From Pseudanabaena sp. Chao 1811 (GTDB taxonomy: Bacteria; Cyanobacteriota; Cyanobacteriia; Pseudanabaenales; Pseudanabaenaceae), in NCBI RefSeq assembly GCF_027942295.1, contig NZ_CP101416.1, forward strand, positions 3,458,501 through 3,522,500: a stretch of 64,000 nt of DNA, in the 5' to 3' direction. Position 1 is the first letter of the stretch; each line of letters starts with the position of its first letter. The position numbers and the translations under genes were made by a program. The notes below the pieces were generated by a model, which was given only the letters and a program-made list of their open reading frames with translations, was not told the DNA's origin and ran no database searches. This document shows, one piece after another, positions 24,416 through 33,791 of the stretch.

Positions 24416-24632
24416 TTAAACCATCTTCCACTGTAATGTCCCAAACAGAAATCTCTTCTTGAAATATTGGATCATTTGCTTGTTCTTTATAAGCATCTTC
24501 CAGTTCTTTTATGAAAATTCTCTCCTTCTCTTTTAAGAGGATATCGTTGATAAAACTACTACGATTACTTGCTAACCGATCAACAAAGCTGAGAACTTCG
24601 TCATCCAAGGTGATGCTGACTTTTTTACTCAT
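24408..24632 (-). CDS. Ribbon-helix-helix antitoxin of the MazF-type pair
   Basis: A 74-residue protein. MSKKVSITLDDEVLSFVDRLA and NRSSFINDILLKEKE form a CopG/MazE-like ribbon-helix-helix, and the acidic tail (EDAYKEQANDPIFQEEISVWD) is suited to binding the toxin. It lies first in the operon, as usual for antitoxins that autoregulate. Confidence 0.85.
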   Translation of the reverse strand: MSKKVSITLDDEVLSFVDRLASNRSSFINDILLKEKERIFIKELEDAYKEQANDPIFQEEISVWDITVEDGLNA

Positions 24633-24796
24633 TGCTTAATTTGCCTACGACAGTTTAGTAGGATTATATTATCATACTACTCAATCCTATAGTAATTGTC
24701 AACGTATGAACATAACCTAGCAAAGCAGCGATCGCACTACAAAATTGGCGATCGCACTCAAGAAATTTGAAACTAATAACCAACCTCGTAGCGAGT

Positions 24797-24816
24797 GTTA
24801 GCGAAGCGTAACGCAC
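24797..24816 (-). repeat. REP-like unit 1
   Basis: Minus strand GTGCGTTACGCTTCGCTAAC. It is upstream of the RAYT gene and forms an inverted pair with the unit at 24837. Confidence 0.65.
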
Positions 24817-24836
24817 CAATCAAAATCATCAGAAAT

Positions 24837-24856
24837 GTGCGTTACATTGCATTAAC
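24837..24856 (+). repeat. REP-like unit 2
   Basis: Plus strand GTGCGTTACATTGCATTAAC, 28 nt before the RAYT start. It is inverted relative to unit 1. Confidence 0.6.
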
Positions 24857-24883
24857 GCCCCCTACTCGATCGCACTAAAGGTG

Positions 24884-25435
24884 ATGTCAAATTATCGAAG
24901 ACCAACAATTACAGGAGGAACTTATTTTATTACCCAAGTTACCTATCAGAGGACTCCTTGGCTGTGTAGTGATTTGGGACGTATAGGATTGCGAGAGGCG
25001 ATCGCTAAAGTTCGGGAGAAATATCCATTTGAAATAAATGCTTTTGTTCTATTGCCTGATCATTTCCATTGTTTGTGGACTTTGCTAGAAGGAGATAAAG
25101 ATTTTTCAGTGAGATTACGATTAATCAAAACTTATGTCACTAAGCACTATGGGGATAAATTAGGTATTAATGTAGAAGTTTCTCTGTCGCGACAAAAACG
25201 ACAAGAAAAGAATCTATGGCAGCGTCGTTTTTGGGAGCATTTAATTCGAGATGAGCGAGATTATGCTCTCCATTGCGATTATATTCATTACAATCCAGTA
25301 CGACATGGATTATGTTCAAAAGCTGAAGATTGTCAGTTTTCCAGCTTTCATCGTTTTATCGCACAGGGGCAATATCCACCCGATTGGGGGGGCACAGAAG
25401 TTCCAGAAAAGCCTCAAGATATTTGGGGTGAATAG
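24884..25435 (+). CDS. REP-associated tyrosine transposase (RAYT)
   Basis: Y1-type single-strand transposase related to IS200/IS605 TnpA. A 183-residue product with TITGGTYFITQVTYQR, VLLPDHFHCLWTLLEGD (HUH metal site), RRFWEHLIRDERDYALHCDYIHYNPVRHGL (catalytic Tyr region). RAYTs act on REP palindromes rather than on their own ends. Here three to four REP-like units sit within 150 nt on both sides, so this is a likely intact, domesticated unit. ATG 24884 and GTG 24881 are both possible starts. Confidence 0.9.
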   Translation: MSNYRRPTITGGTYFITQVTYQRTPWLCSDLGRIGLREAIAKVREKYPFEINAFVLLPDHFHCLWTLLEGDKDFSVRLRLIKTYVTKHYGDKLGINVEVSLSRQKRQEKNLWQRRFWEHLIRDERDYALHCDYIHYNPVRHGLCSKAEDCQFSSFHRFIAQGQYPPDWGGTEVPEKPQDIWGE

Positions 25436-25450
25436 CCCTCGGTATGGTGT

Positions 25451-25470
25451 GTTATCGTAGCGTAACGCAC
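25451..25470 (-). repeat. REP-like unit 3
   Basis: Minus strand GTGCGTTACGCTACGATAAC, two differences from unit 1, just after the RAYT stop. Confidence 0.6.
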
Positions 25471-25524
25471 AAACATTTGTTATGGCAAAGGTTGTAAAAG
25501 GTTCATCTAATTGATATTAAAAGG

Positions 25525-25570
25525 GTGCGTTCATGAAATGTAACGAACCCTAAGCTATCATAGAACGCAC
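25525..25570. repeat. REP-like inverted pair 4
   Basis: GTGCGTTC... at 25525 and ...GAACGCAC ending at 25570 enclose GTAACGAACCC. This is a degenerate inverted pair of the same family. Confidence 0.45.
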
Positions 25571-25609
25571 TGATGAAGCCAGATTCTGCATATGACCAAA
25601 TTAAACATC

Positions 25610-26989
25610 TTAGGTAATGGAGAATGTCTCATAAATTCTTTTTAAAGTGTTAAAGTCTTCAGAACTAGTAATTTGATAATTTGAATATGACTTATAAACT
25701 AGTTCCTTGTCACCTTTGTCATTTTTTGTAACTGTATCCAACACAAATATTTCACGACTAGAAAGAGACGAGTCAGGAACCCGAAAACTGATAAACGGAT
25801 ACAAAGAAAGAAAGTCTCCTGTCCAATTGCTCAAGTAAACCTTACCATCGATAAGTCTTTGTTGAGAAGAAAGCTTTTTGATATTTGAAGGTACAGCAGA
25901 TCCCATCAGACTACCAACTTCATAAACATACCATGGATCTACACGCTCTTCTTGGCTATACATTCGCAGTAAGTCCATCTGTTCTTCATCATGTTGTGTT
26001 TTTTCTACAACAAATAAAGGATAACGAGAGAGAAAGTTCAACCGATCTTTAAATTGAAGAAATAACGGCTCTATTTCTTTAGCAATTTTTTCGCGTATTG
26101 CTGGCTCTGGACTATTTGTTGCGTGACCTATAAGGTCATTACGAATAATATTAAATTCTTTTAGAAAATCTTCCAATTCTACTTTGCTGCTGTTTGGATC
26201 TATAAATCCATGCAAAAAACCAAGAAACGGCAGTGGCATTACTAAGTTTGAATCAGTCATCAACAACGGCTCATCAAATATTTTTTTGATTTCAGGAACA
26301 AAATAAGCTTTCCCAGTTGAATTGTGACTAATCATAGTTTTCAGGTTTTTTAACCAACCTCCAAAACCAAAATTAGAAGCCCCTCCAAGATTTATTTTTT
26401 TTGAGAAAGTTCCTACGTTATTGTATGCAATATCTGCAATGAGGATTATAGTAAGATACTTAACAACAGCCTCAATAAAATCTTTGATTTTGAATAGCTT
26501 TTCATAATCAGGGGAAACATTAAAAGCTCTTATGCTCTGGGTTAATGTGTAAGGTAAAGGTCTATTTCTGATAAAGTCGATAATATTCTTATAAGTTTCT
26601 TCTATTTTAAAAGCGGTTACTGGCTTAGACTGAGAGTCAAAGTAATACCCTAACTCGCGTACTTTTGTAGCTAAGTTAGTAAATTTATCATCATCAAACC
26701 CTGATATTAAGGCAATAAAGAGATTGTCAAGATGTTTAGGTAGGCGATCAATGAGTTCATCACCATACCTCGTATCGCCATATTCAGGGTCGTTCTTTAG
26801 TTCAAAGTCTAGTAGGATAGCATCAATATGGGTATCGCTCAAAAGCTCTAGTGCAAAACCTATATTAGTAGCAGTTAAAACTTTTAAGCTATGTTTGTTA
26901 TCTTGCGCGAGTCTATCCAATTTAGTTTTAATAGTAGATATAATTCTCTCTTCGTCTTCAACTATCAGAATAGTGACTGCCAAACTCAT
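25610..26989 (-). CDS. Receiver-domain protein with HEPN-like C-terminal motif
   Basis: A 459-residue protein. Residues 1-140 form a CheY-like receiver: acidic cluster E11-D12-E13, phospho-acceptor D61 in AILLDFEL, S96 in ALISGF and K122 in SKP. The remaining 300 residues match no output domain I know, but helix EFNIIRNDLIGHA carries R283-x5-H289, the Rx4-6H signature of HEPN RNases. The gene overlaps the upstream ATPase/kinase gene by ATGA, so the two are made together. The expected logic is phosphorylation by the GHKL part of the partner controlling a HEPN-type effector. The pairing is seen; RNase activity is inference. The sequence is AT-rich and free of HIP1 sites. Confidence 0.7.
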   Translation of the reverse strand: MSLAVTILIVEDEERIISTIKTKLDRLAQDNKHSLKVLTATNIGFALELLSDTHIDAILLDFELKNDPEYGDTRYGDELIDRLPKHLDNLFIALISGFDDDKFTNLATKVRELGYYFDSQSKPVTAFKIEETYKNIIDFIRNRPLPYTLTQSIRAFNVSPDYEKLFKIKDFIEAVVKYLTIILIADIAYNNVGTFSKKINLGGASNFGFGGWLKNLKTMISHNSTGKAYFVPEIKKIFDEPLLMTDSNLVMPLPFLGFLHGFIDPNSSKVELEDFLKEFNIIRNDLIGHATNSPEPAIREKIAKEIEPLFLQFKDRLNFLSRYPLFVVEKTQHDEEQMDLLRMYSQEERVDPWYVYEVGSLMGSAVPSNIKKLSSQQRLIDGKVYLSNWTGDFLSLYPFISFRVPDSSLSSREIFVLDTVTKNDKGDKELVYKSYSNYQITSSEDFNTLKRIYETFSIT

Positions 26990-29900
26990 AAATTTATTCC
27001 TCGCTTTTTAAAAGTTAAAACTTGAACTGTTCCACTGTTTATACCACGGTAACGATTTTTCTCACGACATGTAGTGATTTTCCCTCCATTCGCTCTAAGA
27101 TAGCTTTTGATTGTAATACCTCCATGTCCATGATCTTCTATCAATTTACCAGATCTAATAGAGCAACGTTCTTTATAGAGGATATCAATAATATCCGGAT
27201 GGATACCAATACCGTTATCTTCAAGTTCAATTATTAGAGAATCAGAATGTTCTTTGATCAGATTAATCATTATTACGCCTAGGTAATTATTAATGCCAAC
27301 TTTTTGCCTTTCTTCTCTAGCTTCTCTAATAGCTTTCACAGAGTTATCAAAAAGATTACGGAAAACTATCTGAATATCTTCGGGATTAGCATAAATTTTA
27401 ATGTCCTTGAGATTTGGATCTAATTTGTACTCAATATTTGAAATCTTAGGACGATTATCCATCATATTTCTAATAAGAGAATATAACTCAATGTTTTCAG
27501 GGTAAGAACCCATAGTCAAATTTTTTATATTATTGATAGTCGCTATAATCTCTTGGTCATGCTTTTCAAGAGCATCTATTATAGAATTTAGTTCTTCCAC
27601 CGAAGCTTGTTTTTCTTCTAAAGTCGGAAATTTACTACTCAAATCATGACGCAAACTTTTTAATCGTTCATTGTGGTTCATTCTTGGTTGAATGATGTTA
27701 CGGAGACTAGCGATTGTGCTTGAAAGATTTGCATCTTCGATAAGAACTAAATCCTCAGTAAAACTCTTAAAAAATCTTAATTTTTCTTCCCAAGCAGGTA
27801 AACCACCTTCTAAAATTTCAAACATGTAATTTACTATTTCTGGATCATTTAACTTTCCAGAATGACGCTTACCACCATAGTCACTAGGACTTTCCATGAC
27901 TATAAGGTTAGGTTTAGCAACTCCTAAACCCATAACTAAGCCAGAATTATGAGTTGCCAAACCCAAAACTTTCTGTTTGCAAACCTTTAGGAGAGTAGGA
28001 GTCAAAATTTTTGCTGTTGCATAGCTATCAAGATTGTCCTCTGGTTGATCAATCAAAACTATGTCAACATTAGTCATTGTTAATACAATTGTTAGTATAA
28101 TACCACTCTTCTGACCATAAGAAAGCTTGTCAAAAGATCTATAAGTGTTGCCTTGTTTAAGTTCAACGTCTATTGGAAAATCAATAAAGTCGCTTCTAAG
28201 TAGCTTTAATTCATAATCATCTATAGTATTAAATTTATTAAATATATTTCTTAAATCTGAGATTGAGGAATTATAAGATTGAATAAATTCAATGCAGCTT
28301 CTTAAATCTTGATTTGGAGAAACCACATTCAAATCTTGAAGATTGGAACTAAGTAGTAATTGATAACGCTCTTCATTCTGTTTTAATGAATCTCCTAAAC
28401 TTTGATTGTCAATTGAAGTAGTACAAAATCGAATTTTTTGTTCTTCTAAAAAAGATAAACATCTCTCTATCTTTTGGCTATAATTTTTTTGATTCCTAAT
28501 TAATTCGGATTGACTGTAGAAAAAAGATGCTGCTTGATTACAGAAGCCTTTCAAATCATTATTCCACTCATAAAGATATTCCAAACTTGTCTGAATTTCA
28601 GAAAGTATTGAAAGTCTTTCCTCTAAAATGAAAAATATTTTACTGAAATCCTGTGAAAGACTTGGCTCAGATTCTTTTGCATTATATTTACTGTTTTTGA
28701 GTTGATTAATTTCTTCCTTGAGAAATCCAGCAATTATTCCTATATATAAACACCACAAACCAGCTTCCCCAGATTTAAATAACTTTAGACAAGATTTTTC
28801 TGGAAGTAGCCATTTTATTTGCTCGTATTTTTCAAAGTAAGATTCAATGCTATTCCATATAATTTTAGGGTTGTTACTTCCTTTATAGGCAATTTTAATC
28901 CGTTCTAAATCTCTCCTTTGATCCCTAAGAAAATCATCAATTAATTGATTGTCTAACCTAAATAATACCCAGCCTTTTTCTACCTCTTTTTTGTTTACTT
29001 CATTTTTTAGATCTAGATCATATTGAGAATTATTTGCTATGTTCTGATTATCTTGAGTGTTTTTTTCTATTAGCTTGTATTGTCTGACTAAACTATCAAA
29101 AGCTGTAAGCAGACTATATCTATCATCTCGAAGAGAATGATTTAGTCCTTCAAACAATTGATTGTAAATCAATCTATTTCTGCTTTCGGTAATACGAAAA
29201 ATATCTCCTTGCCTTAAGATTAGTAATTCTGGGAACACTTCTATTGGACTATTATGGCTGATTAACCAACTGCCATTGTGTAAATATAAAAGGCACCATT
29301 TCTTAGTCTGTGTATTAGCATAAAAAGCATATAAATAACCATTGCAGTAAAAATAACACACATATTTTGTAACGCCATAGTCTTTCAATATCCTTGTAAT
29401 TCTTCCATTTCCATAACTATCAAAAATTCTTCTATTTGGATTAATCCACTCTGTAATGTCATCTTCCTGACCACTTTTTCGAGAAGAATCTAATAGCAAA
29501 GACAACATATCAAGAACAGTTGATTTCCCCGAACCTCGATCACCAACAAAAATATTTATACCTGATTGCATTGAAATTATTAAAGGAGAATCTTCAAGTT
29601 TACTTTCTCCACGTAGAAACCCGCCAGAACAAGCAATTCCTAATAAAGGTGACTTTATAGAATCCTCAATAAATTCTTCTTCTAGTATCCTTAGATACCA
29701 ATCTTGTACATTTTTAATTAATCCTAAAAGATCTGAATCTTCTAGATCATCAATCAGTTTATCGTCAAAGTATTCTTCGTTAGATACTCGATTTAGGGGG
29801 ATATCTCTAAAATAGCTAGGAAAATATTTTATTTTACTTAGATTTAGCTCTTTACCTACAATAGTGTAAAAAATATTCTTAGCATCTTTTGTTGATATTA

Positions 29901-30099
29901 CTGTTTCCCAAGAAGGATCAAAGATTTCTTTGCCACTTTTTTTTGACTTCAACAAACGTTGAATATCTTTGATATGACTGATTGGATAACCAGCATTTTG
30001 CAACTCTTCTTTTAGATCATCAAAACAGATAAATTTATTGGTTTGGTCTTCTTTTGTAAATTTACTAGTATTGTTACGTCGTTTGAAATTGCTTGACAT
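26986..30099 (-). CDS. SMC/ABC-type ATPase fused to a histidine-kinase-type (GHKL) ATPase
   Basis: A 1037-residue soluble protein. Walker A GDRGSGKST (186-194), a long helical, partly coiled-coil middle (about 330-650), ABC signature LSYGQ (659-663), and Walker B VLIDQPEDNLD (to D684/E687) form an SMC/RecN-like ATPase. After about residue 800 comes a helical segment (SLRHDLSSKF at about the dimerisation position), then a GHKL ATP-binding domain with N box RNLFDNSVKAI, G1 DNGIGI (about 961) and G2 GHGGITIK (about 991). AAGGAG lies 8 nt before the ATG. Such SMC-like ATPases often sense DNA in defence systems. Fusion to a kinase domain, with a receiver protein overlapping downstream, suggests a phosphorelay-coupled alarm. 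There is no HIP1 site, so recent acquisition is likely. Confidence 0.75.
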   Translation of the reverse strand: MSSNFKRRNNTSKFTKEDQTNKFICFDDLKEELQNAGYPISHIKDIQRLLKSKKSGKEIFDPSWETVISTKDAKNIFYTIVGKELNLSKIKYFPSYFRDIPLNRVSNEEYFDDKLIDDLEDSDLLGLIKNVQDWYLRILEEEFIEDSIKSPLLGIACSGGFLRGESKLEDSPLIISMQSGINIFVGDRGSGKSTVLDMLSLLLDSSRKSGQEDDITEWINPNRRIFDSYGNGRITRILKDYGVTKYVCYFYCNGYLYAFYANTQTKKWCLLYLHNGSWLISHNSPIEVFPELLILRQGDIFRITESRNRLIYNQLFEGLNHSLRDDRYSLLTAFDSLVRQYKLIEKNTQDNQNIANNSQYDLDLKNEVNKKEVEKGWVLFRLDNQLIDDFLRDQRRDLERIKIAYKGSNNPKIIWNSIESYFEKYEQIKWLLPEKSCLKLFKSGEAGLWCLYIGIIAGFLKEEINQLKNSKYNAKESEPSLSQDFSKIFFILEERLSILSEIQTSLEYLYEWNNDLKGFCNQAASFFYSQSELIRNQKNYSQKIERCLSFLEEQKIRFCTTSIDNQSLGDSLKQNEERYQLLLSSNLQDLNVVSPNQDLRSCIEFIQSYNSSISDLRNIFNKFNTIDDYELKLLRSDFIDFPIDVELKQGNTYRSFDKLSYGQKSGIILTIVLTMTNVDIVLIDQPEDNLDSYATAKILTPTLLKVCKQKVLGLATHNSGLVMGLGVAKPNLIVMESPSDYGGKRHSGKLNDPEIVNYMFEILEGGLPAWEEKLRFFKSFTEDLVLIEDANLSSTIASLRNIIQPRMNHNERLKSLRHDLSSKFPTLEEKQASVEELNSIIDALEKHDQEIIATINNIKNLTMGSYPENIELYSLIRNMMDNRPKISNIEYKLDPNLKDIKIYANPEDIQIVFRNLFDNSVKAIREAREERQKVGINNYLGVIMINLIKEHSDSLIIELEDNGIGIHPDIIDILYKERCSIRSGKLIEDHGHGGITIKSYLRANGGKITTCREKNRYRGINSGTVQVLTFKKRGINL

Positions 30100-30518
30100 A
30101 TTTCATTCTCCTTGAATCAAACATTTGTTTTCTGTAAAATTTAAGTTAATCAAGGTTATTATAAATACAAATATTTTAGCAGTGTTGTTAAATACAATAA
30201 CTTAGCTAAATCAGTACTTTATCTTGTTATCGTCTGACTCATAGATTTGGTAAAATGTCTATGTAACAAAGTATGACTAGATCATCTGACTGATTAGCTT
30301 ATGTGGGAAGAGTTCTGAAACATCGATTTGACGACTACTTTAATCCCAACAATGAAAGCACTCAATACAACAATCCAGATTTAGCTGACTACTAACCTAA
30401 TTGCCTACTCACTCCCACTCAAAACAAAAAGATACAAAAAGATATTTTTATTTACATATATAATAAATTTTAAAAGATGCCATCAGCAAAAACATCATAC
30501 CCAACTTAAAAACTTGCC
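30100..30518. other. AT-rich gap between divergent genes
   Basis: A 419-nt spacer that must hold the promoters of the ATPase operon (minus) and the NDH-2-like gene (plus). A 30-codon frame, GTG 30303 to TAA 30395 (ending NNPDLADY), reads like the tail of a degraded gene. No hairpin of the common family occurs here. Confidence 0.4.
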
Positions 30519-31895
30519 ATGTCTCTAAGTACTCACAATGAAAGCGCACCCCATCATGTTGTTATTATTGGCGGTGGCTTTGGGGGATTATATGCCGCCC
30601 AAAAACTAGGCAAATCAAAGGTTCCCCTCAAAGTCACCCTCATCGACAAACGTAACTTTCACCTCTTCCAGCCCCTACTTTACCAAGTCGCCACAGGCAG
30701 CCTCTCCCCCGCCGATATCGCCTCACCATTGCGGGCAGTCCTCGCCGAAAACAAAAATACCAGCGTCGTCATGGGCGAAGTGCTAGATATTGATCCCCAA
30801 GAGCAGGTAGTTAAATTAAAAAATCACTTAGACATAAGCTATGACTCGCTGATCGTGGCAACAGGAGTTAGTCACCATTACTTTGGTAACGATCAATGGT
30901 CAGAGCAAGCCCCCGGCTTAAAAACCATTGAAGATGCGATTAATATGCGTCGCCGCATCCTGAGTGCTTTTGAAGCTGCCGAAAAGACTCATGATCCTCA
31001 GTTTAAAGAAGCATTGATGAACTTCGTGGTCATCGGTGGAGGACCTACAGGTGTAGAACTTGCAGGAACCTTAGCGGAACTTGCCCATCGTACCCTCAGT
31101 GATGAATTTACGAATATAGATACTAAAAAAGCGCGAATCATTTTGATTGAAGGAACCGATCGCGTATTGCCTCCATACCATGCGGATCTCTCTGAGGCTG
31201 CGAAACAATCCCTCCTGAAGTTAGGTGTGGAAGTCAAAACCAGTGCGATGGTGACGAATATTGAAGATCATGTCGTCACCTTCAAATGTGGTGAGCAAGT
31301 TGAGCAAATTCAAGCGCAAACAATTCTCTGGGCGGCAGGTGTCAAGGCTTCACCGATGGGCAAAGTATTAGGAGATCGCCTTAATGCAGAACTAGATCGC
31401 GTTGGTCGTGTGGTTGTTCAGCCTGATATGTCGATCGCCAATTTTCCTAATGTTTATGTGATTGGTGACTTAGCGAACTACCCACACCAAGGCGATCGCC
31501 CACTTCCGGGGGTTGCGCCTGTGGCGATGCAGCAGGGAGAATATGTCGCACATCATATCGAAGCGAAGGTACAAGAAAAGGAACCTGCAAAATTTAGGTA
31601 TTGGGATTTTGGAAGTCTGGCTGTCATTGGTCGCCATGAAGCGGTTGTGGACTTCAAGTTCTTGCGTCTGAAGGGTTGGCTAGCATGGTTTATTTGGACA
31701 TTTGTCCATGTTTACTATCTGATTGAATTTGATAATAAGCTAATCGTGATGATTCAATGGGGATGGAACTATTTCACCCATCGCCGTGGTGCGAGAATTA
31801 TCACAGGTCGATACTTACAGGTATTAGAGGAAATGGAAGGAATCCGTGCAGGTGGGCTTTCATTAGAAACAAGGGAACCAGCCGAGGTTGCTTAA
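30519..31895 (+). CDS. ndh: NAD(P)/FAD-dependent oxidoreductase, type II NADH dehydrogenase-like
   Basis: Single-subunit, non-proton-pumping NADH:quinone oxidoreductase of the thylakoid or plasma membrane. 458 residues: FAD-binding VVIIGGGFGGLYAAQKL, NLFQPLLYQVATGSLSPADIA-type segment (HLFQPLLYQVATGSLSP), second Rossmann motif NFVVIGGGPTGVELAGTLAEL, ILWAAGVKASP, and VYVIGDLANYPHQGDRPLPGVAP binding FAD ribityl. The C-terminal amphipathic/hydrophobic stretch (LKGWLAWFIWTFVHVYYLI) would associate with membrane. The start ATG at 30519 matches the family. Confidence 0.93.
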   Translation: MSLSTHNESAPHHVVIIGGGFGGLYAAQKLGKSKVPLKVTLIDKRNFHLFQPLLYQVATGSLSPADIASPLRAVLAENKNTSVVMGEVLDIDPQEQVVKLKNHLDISYDSLIVATGVSHHYFGNDQWSEQAPGLKTIEDAINMRRRILSAFEAAEKTHDPQFKEALMNFVVIGGGPTGVELAGTLAELAHRTLSDEFTNIDTKKARIILIEGTDRVLPPYHADLSEAAKQSLLKLGVEVKTSAMVTNIEDHVVTFKCGEQVEQIQAQTILWAAGVKASPMGKVLGDRLNAELDRVGRVVVQPDMSIANFPNVYVIGDLANYPHQGDRPLPGVAPVAMQQGEYVAHHIEAKVQEKEPAKFRYWDFGSLAVIGRHEAVVDFKFLRLKGWLAWFIWTFVHVYYLIEFDNKLIVMIQWGWNYFTHRRGARIITGRYLQVLEEMEGIRAGGLSLETREPAEVA

Positions 31896-31903
31896 TAAAT
31901 CTG

Positions 31904-31993
31904 CCCTCATCCCCCAACCCCTTCTCCCGCAGGAGAAGGGGAGAAAATTTTTCTTTTTCCCCTCTCCTGCGGGAGAGGGGCTAGGGGTGAGGG
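31904..31993. repeat. CCCTCATCCCCC-type intergenic repeat
   Basis: A GC-rich imperfect inverted repeat. Outer arms CCCTCATCCCCCAACCCC and GGGGCTAGGGGTGAGGG enclose two CTCCYGCRGGAG palindromes. This repeat type is scattered through many cyanobacterial genomes. Confidence 0.7.
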
Positions 31994-32015
31994 CTTTACC
32001 AAACTCCAGCTACCT

Positions 32016-32050
32016 ATAAAAAAGGAGTCGCAAAGCGACTCCTTTTTTAT
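32016..32050. terminator. 16-bp perfect bidirectional terminator, AAA triloop
   Basis: ATAAAAAAGGAGTCGC-AAA followed by the exact complement ending TTTTTTAT. It overlaps the Ro gene's stop codon and separates convergent genes. Confidence 0.85.
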
Positions 32051-33651
32051 ACTTCACCCATTGCTACCATTTGGATCGCACGGGGCATTGCGGGATCGAA
32101 ACCTCCCATATCCCAAGAATTAGGATCTTTGGGATCGACTAGCGAAAGCTTGTAGGGAGCCAAGGTCACATAGATCGCCTTCGCATTAGCGTTCACCTTG
32201 CGACGATATTCTGCCAAGGCTTCACTAGGATGACGACGACCTGCCCAAGATTCGGAATCAGTCCAGAAGCAGAATACATCCGCATAGAACTTATTCTTGA
32301 TCGCCCAATCGTATGCTACCGATGCATCTGTACCACCGAAGTTTTGGTTCGATGCTTTTTGCATTGCCGATGTGAAGGAATCCTTTTTAGTGATTCCCAA
32401 ATCGCGGAAGTCGGTCGCAAATCCACGGATCGCGTAGTTGGTTTCCGCCTTCACCGTTGCCAAAGCCATCGTTGCCGCAATTTCGCAGCAGGTCAAGCCA
32501 ATGGAACTTACAGTGTAGTAAGACATCGAACCCGACACATCGATCGCATGGAGGAAAGTCGCACCCGTAGGCGCGATCGCATCGAAGGACATTTCTAGAG
32601 CAGTTTCCAGAATATCGACAATGCGAGGAATTAGTTGCCAAGTCTTTTGGCTACGTCCGAGCGCACCACCAGACTGATAGGTCTTGAGAGCTTTCAAAAC
32701 ATCAATGGGGTGAATGCGTCCCTTCTTGAGGCGATCGCGATTGTTCAAGACATTGGCGACATGCTTCAAGTTATCCTTGTTTTTCGCAGTCAAGATACCA
32801 AGTTCGGTCAAGGAGCCAAGGTTCCGCAACAATGCACCGATGGGCATTTCGTTAAAGAGCAACTGCCATGCACGCACATCCATCTGTCCGATGGGAGCTG
32901 CCATTTCATGGGTGAGCTTACCCTTCGCGATCGCTTCATGGGTCTTGTCAGGGTGACGCTTTAGCCATTCATACCACCAGATTTGCGCCAGCGCATCCGA
33001 TGGAATTCGCGAAGGAAGTTCATCCCAACCCTTGACCACCCATTGATAGAGCGCTTGTTGATCGTCGGTTTCAGGCTTGACGTGAAACAAACGCAACGCA
33101 TCACGGTGCGAGAATCCTTGCCGTTGTTGGTATTTCAGCAATTGATAGGCTAACACCTTGGTGTCGGGATTGGAGAGCCATGCCTTACCACTTTCACGAA
33201 TGACTTTACCGAAGCCACGCATGGACTTGGTGTAGTTCATCCATTCATAGAAGTGGCTACCCGTGCGGACAACTTGCGGAAAGATTTCCATGAAGTTCCG
33301 CTTCGCCGCTTGGCTGTCGCCCATCGATAGCAAGACTAGAGCCAGAATGGGAGCGCTGTTATTTACCGCCCGACCATCGCTAGCATAGAGAATTTCGCTT
33401 GCCATGCGATCGGGATTTTCGGCGACACATTTCTGCACCGTATCAATGAAATCGGCGGACAGTTCGTGCTTACCAGCGTAGTAGGTGCTTTGAGCCGTGC
33501 CAATCAGCAAGCAACGACGCAACATGCGCCGGATACCCGCATCAAAGGCAAAGCCACCCGATCGCCCTTGGATCATTTCAGCTTCACGACCTGCGATCGC
33601 TTGAGTTTGCGGTGTACCTTTGGGTTTCTGGAATAAAAATTTATAAGACAT
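32047..33651 (-). CDS. rsr: Ro60-family RNA-binding protein (TROVE and vWA domains)
   Basis: Bacterial ortholog of the Ro60 autoantigen, a ring-shaped protein that binds non-coding Y RNAs and misfolded RNA and works with exoribonucleases in stress and rRNA maturation. The TROVE domain (about 1-340) has FAFDAGIRRMLRRCLLIGTAQSTYY, ASDGRAVNNSAPILALVLLS and HRDALRLFHVKPE. The vWA domain contains the MIDAS motif DVSGSMSYYTVSS and later NFGGTDASVAYDWAI. 534 residues is normal. GGAG lies 8 nt before ATG. Immediately upstream on the same strand are four tRNA-like units, the position where bacterial Y RNA genes are found. Confidence 0.93.
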   Translation of the reverse strand: MSYKFLFQKPKGTPQTQAIAGREAEMIQGRSGGFAFDAGIRRMLRRCLLIGTAQSTYYAGKHELSADFIDTVQKCVAENPDRMASEILYASDGRAVNNSAPILALVLLSMGDSQAAKRNFMEIFPQVVRTGSHFYEWMNYTKSMRGFGKVIRESGKAWLSNPDTKVLAYQLLKYQQRQGFSHRDALRLFHVKPETDDQQALYQWVVKGWDELPSRIPSDALAQIWWYEWLKRHPDKTHEAIAKGKLTHEMAAPIGQMDVRAWQLLFNEMPIGALLRNLGSLTELGILTAKNKDNLKHVANVLNNRDRLKKGRIHPIDVLKALKTYQSGGALGRSQKTWQLIPRIVDILETALEMSFDAIAPTGATFLHAIDVSGSMSYYTVSSIGLTCCEIAATMALATVKAETNYAIRGFATDFRDLGITKKDSFTSAMQKASNQNFGGTDASVAYDWAIKNKFYADVFCFWTDSESWAGRRHPSEALAEYRRKVNANAKAIYVTLAPYKLSLVDPKDPNSWDMGGFDPAMPRAIQMVAMGEV

Positions 33652-33717
33652 GACATTCTCCGTCCCGTAAGGGAAAGTTAAAGAGAACTTCCTTCGCCTC
33701 GACCAAAGAGAAGGATA

Positions 33718-33766
33718 TTTTCAAAAATTTTAATTGCACTTGCAGTGCAATTAAAATTTTTGAAAA
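33718..33766. repeat. 23-bp perfect hairpin between Ro gene and tRNA-like unit A
   Basis: TTTTCAAAAATTTTAATTGCACT-TGC-complement. It could terminate or process the tRNA-like transcript before the Ro gene. Confidence 0.7.
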
Positions 33767-33791
33767 CCTAAAAGCCATTAGCTTTTAGAAG

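Noticed and set aside
31904-31993. Possible insertion-sequence remnant
   Set aside because: No transposase or target duplication; it matches the common GC-rich intergenic palindromic repeat of cyanobacteria.
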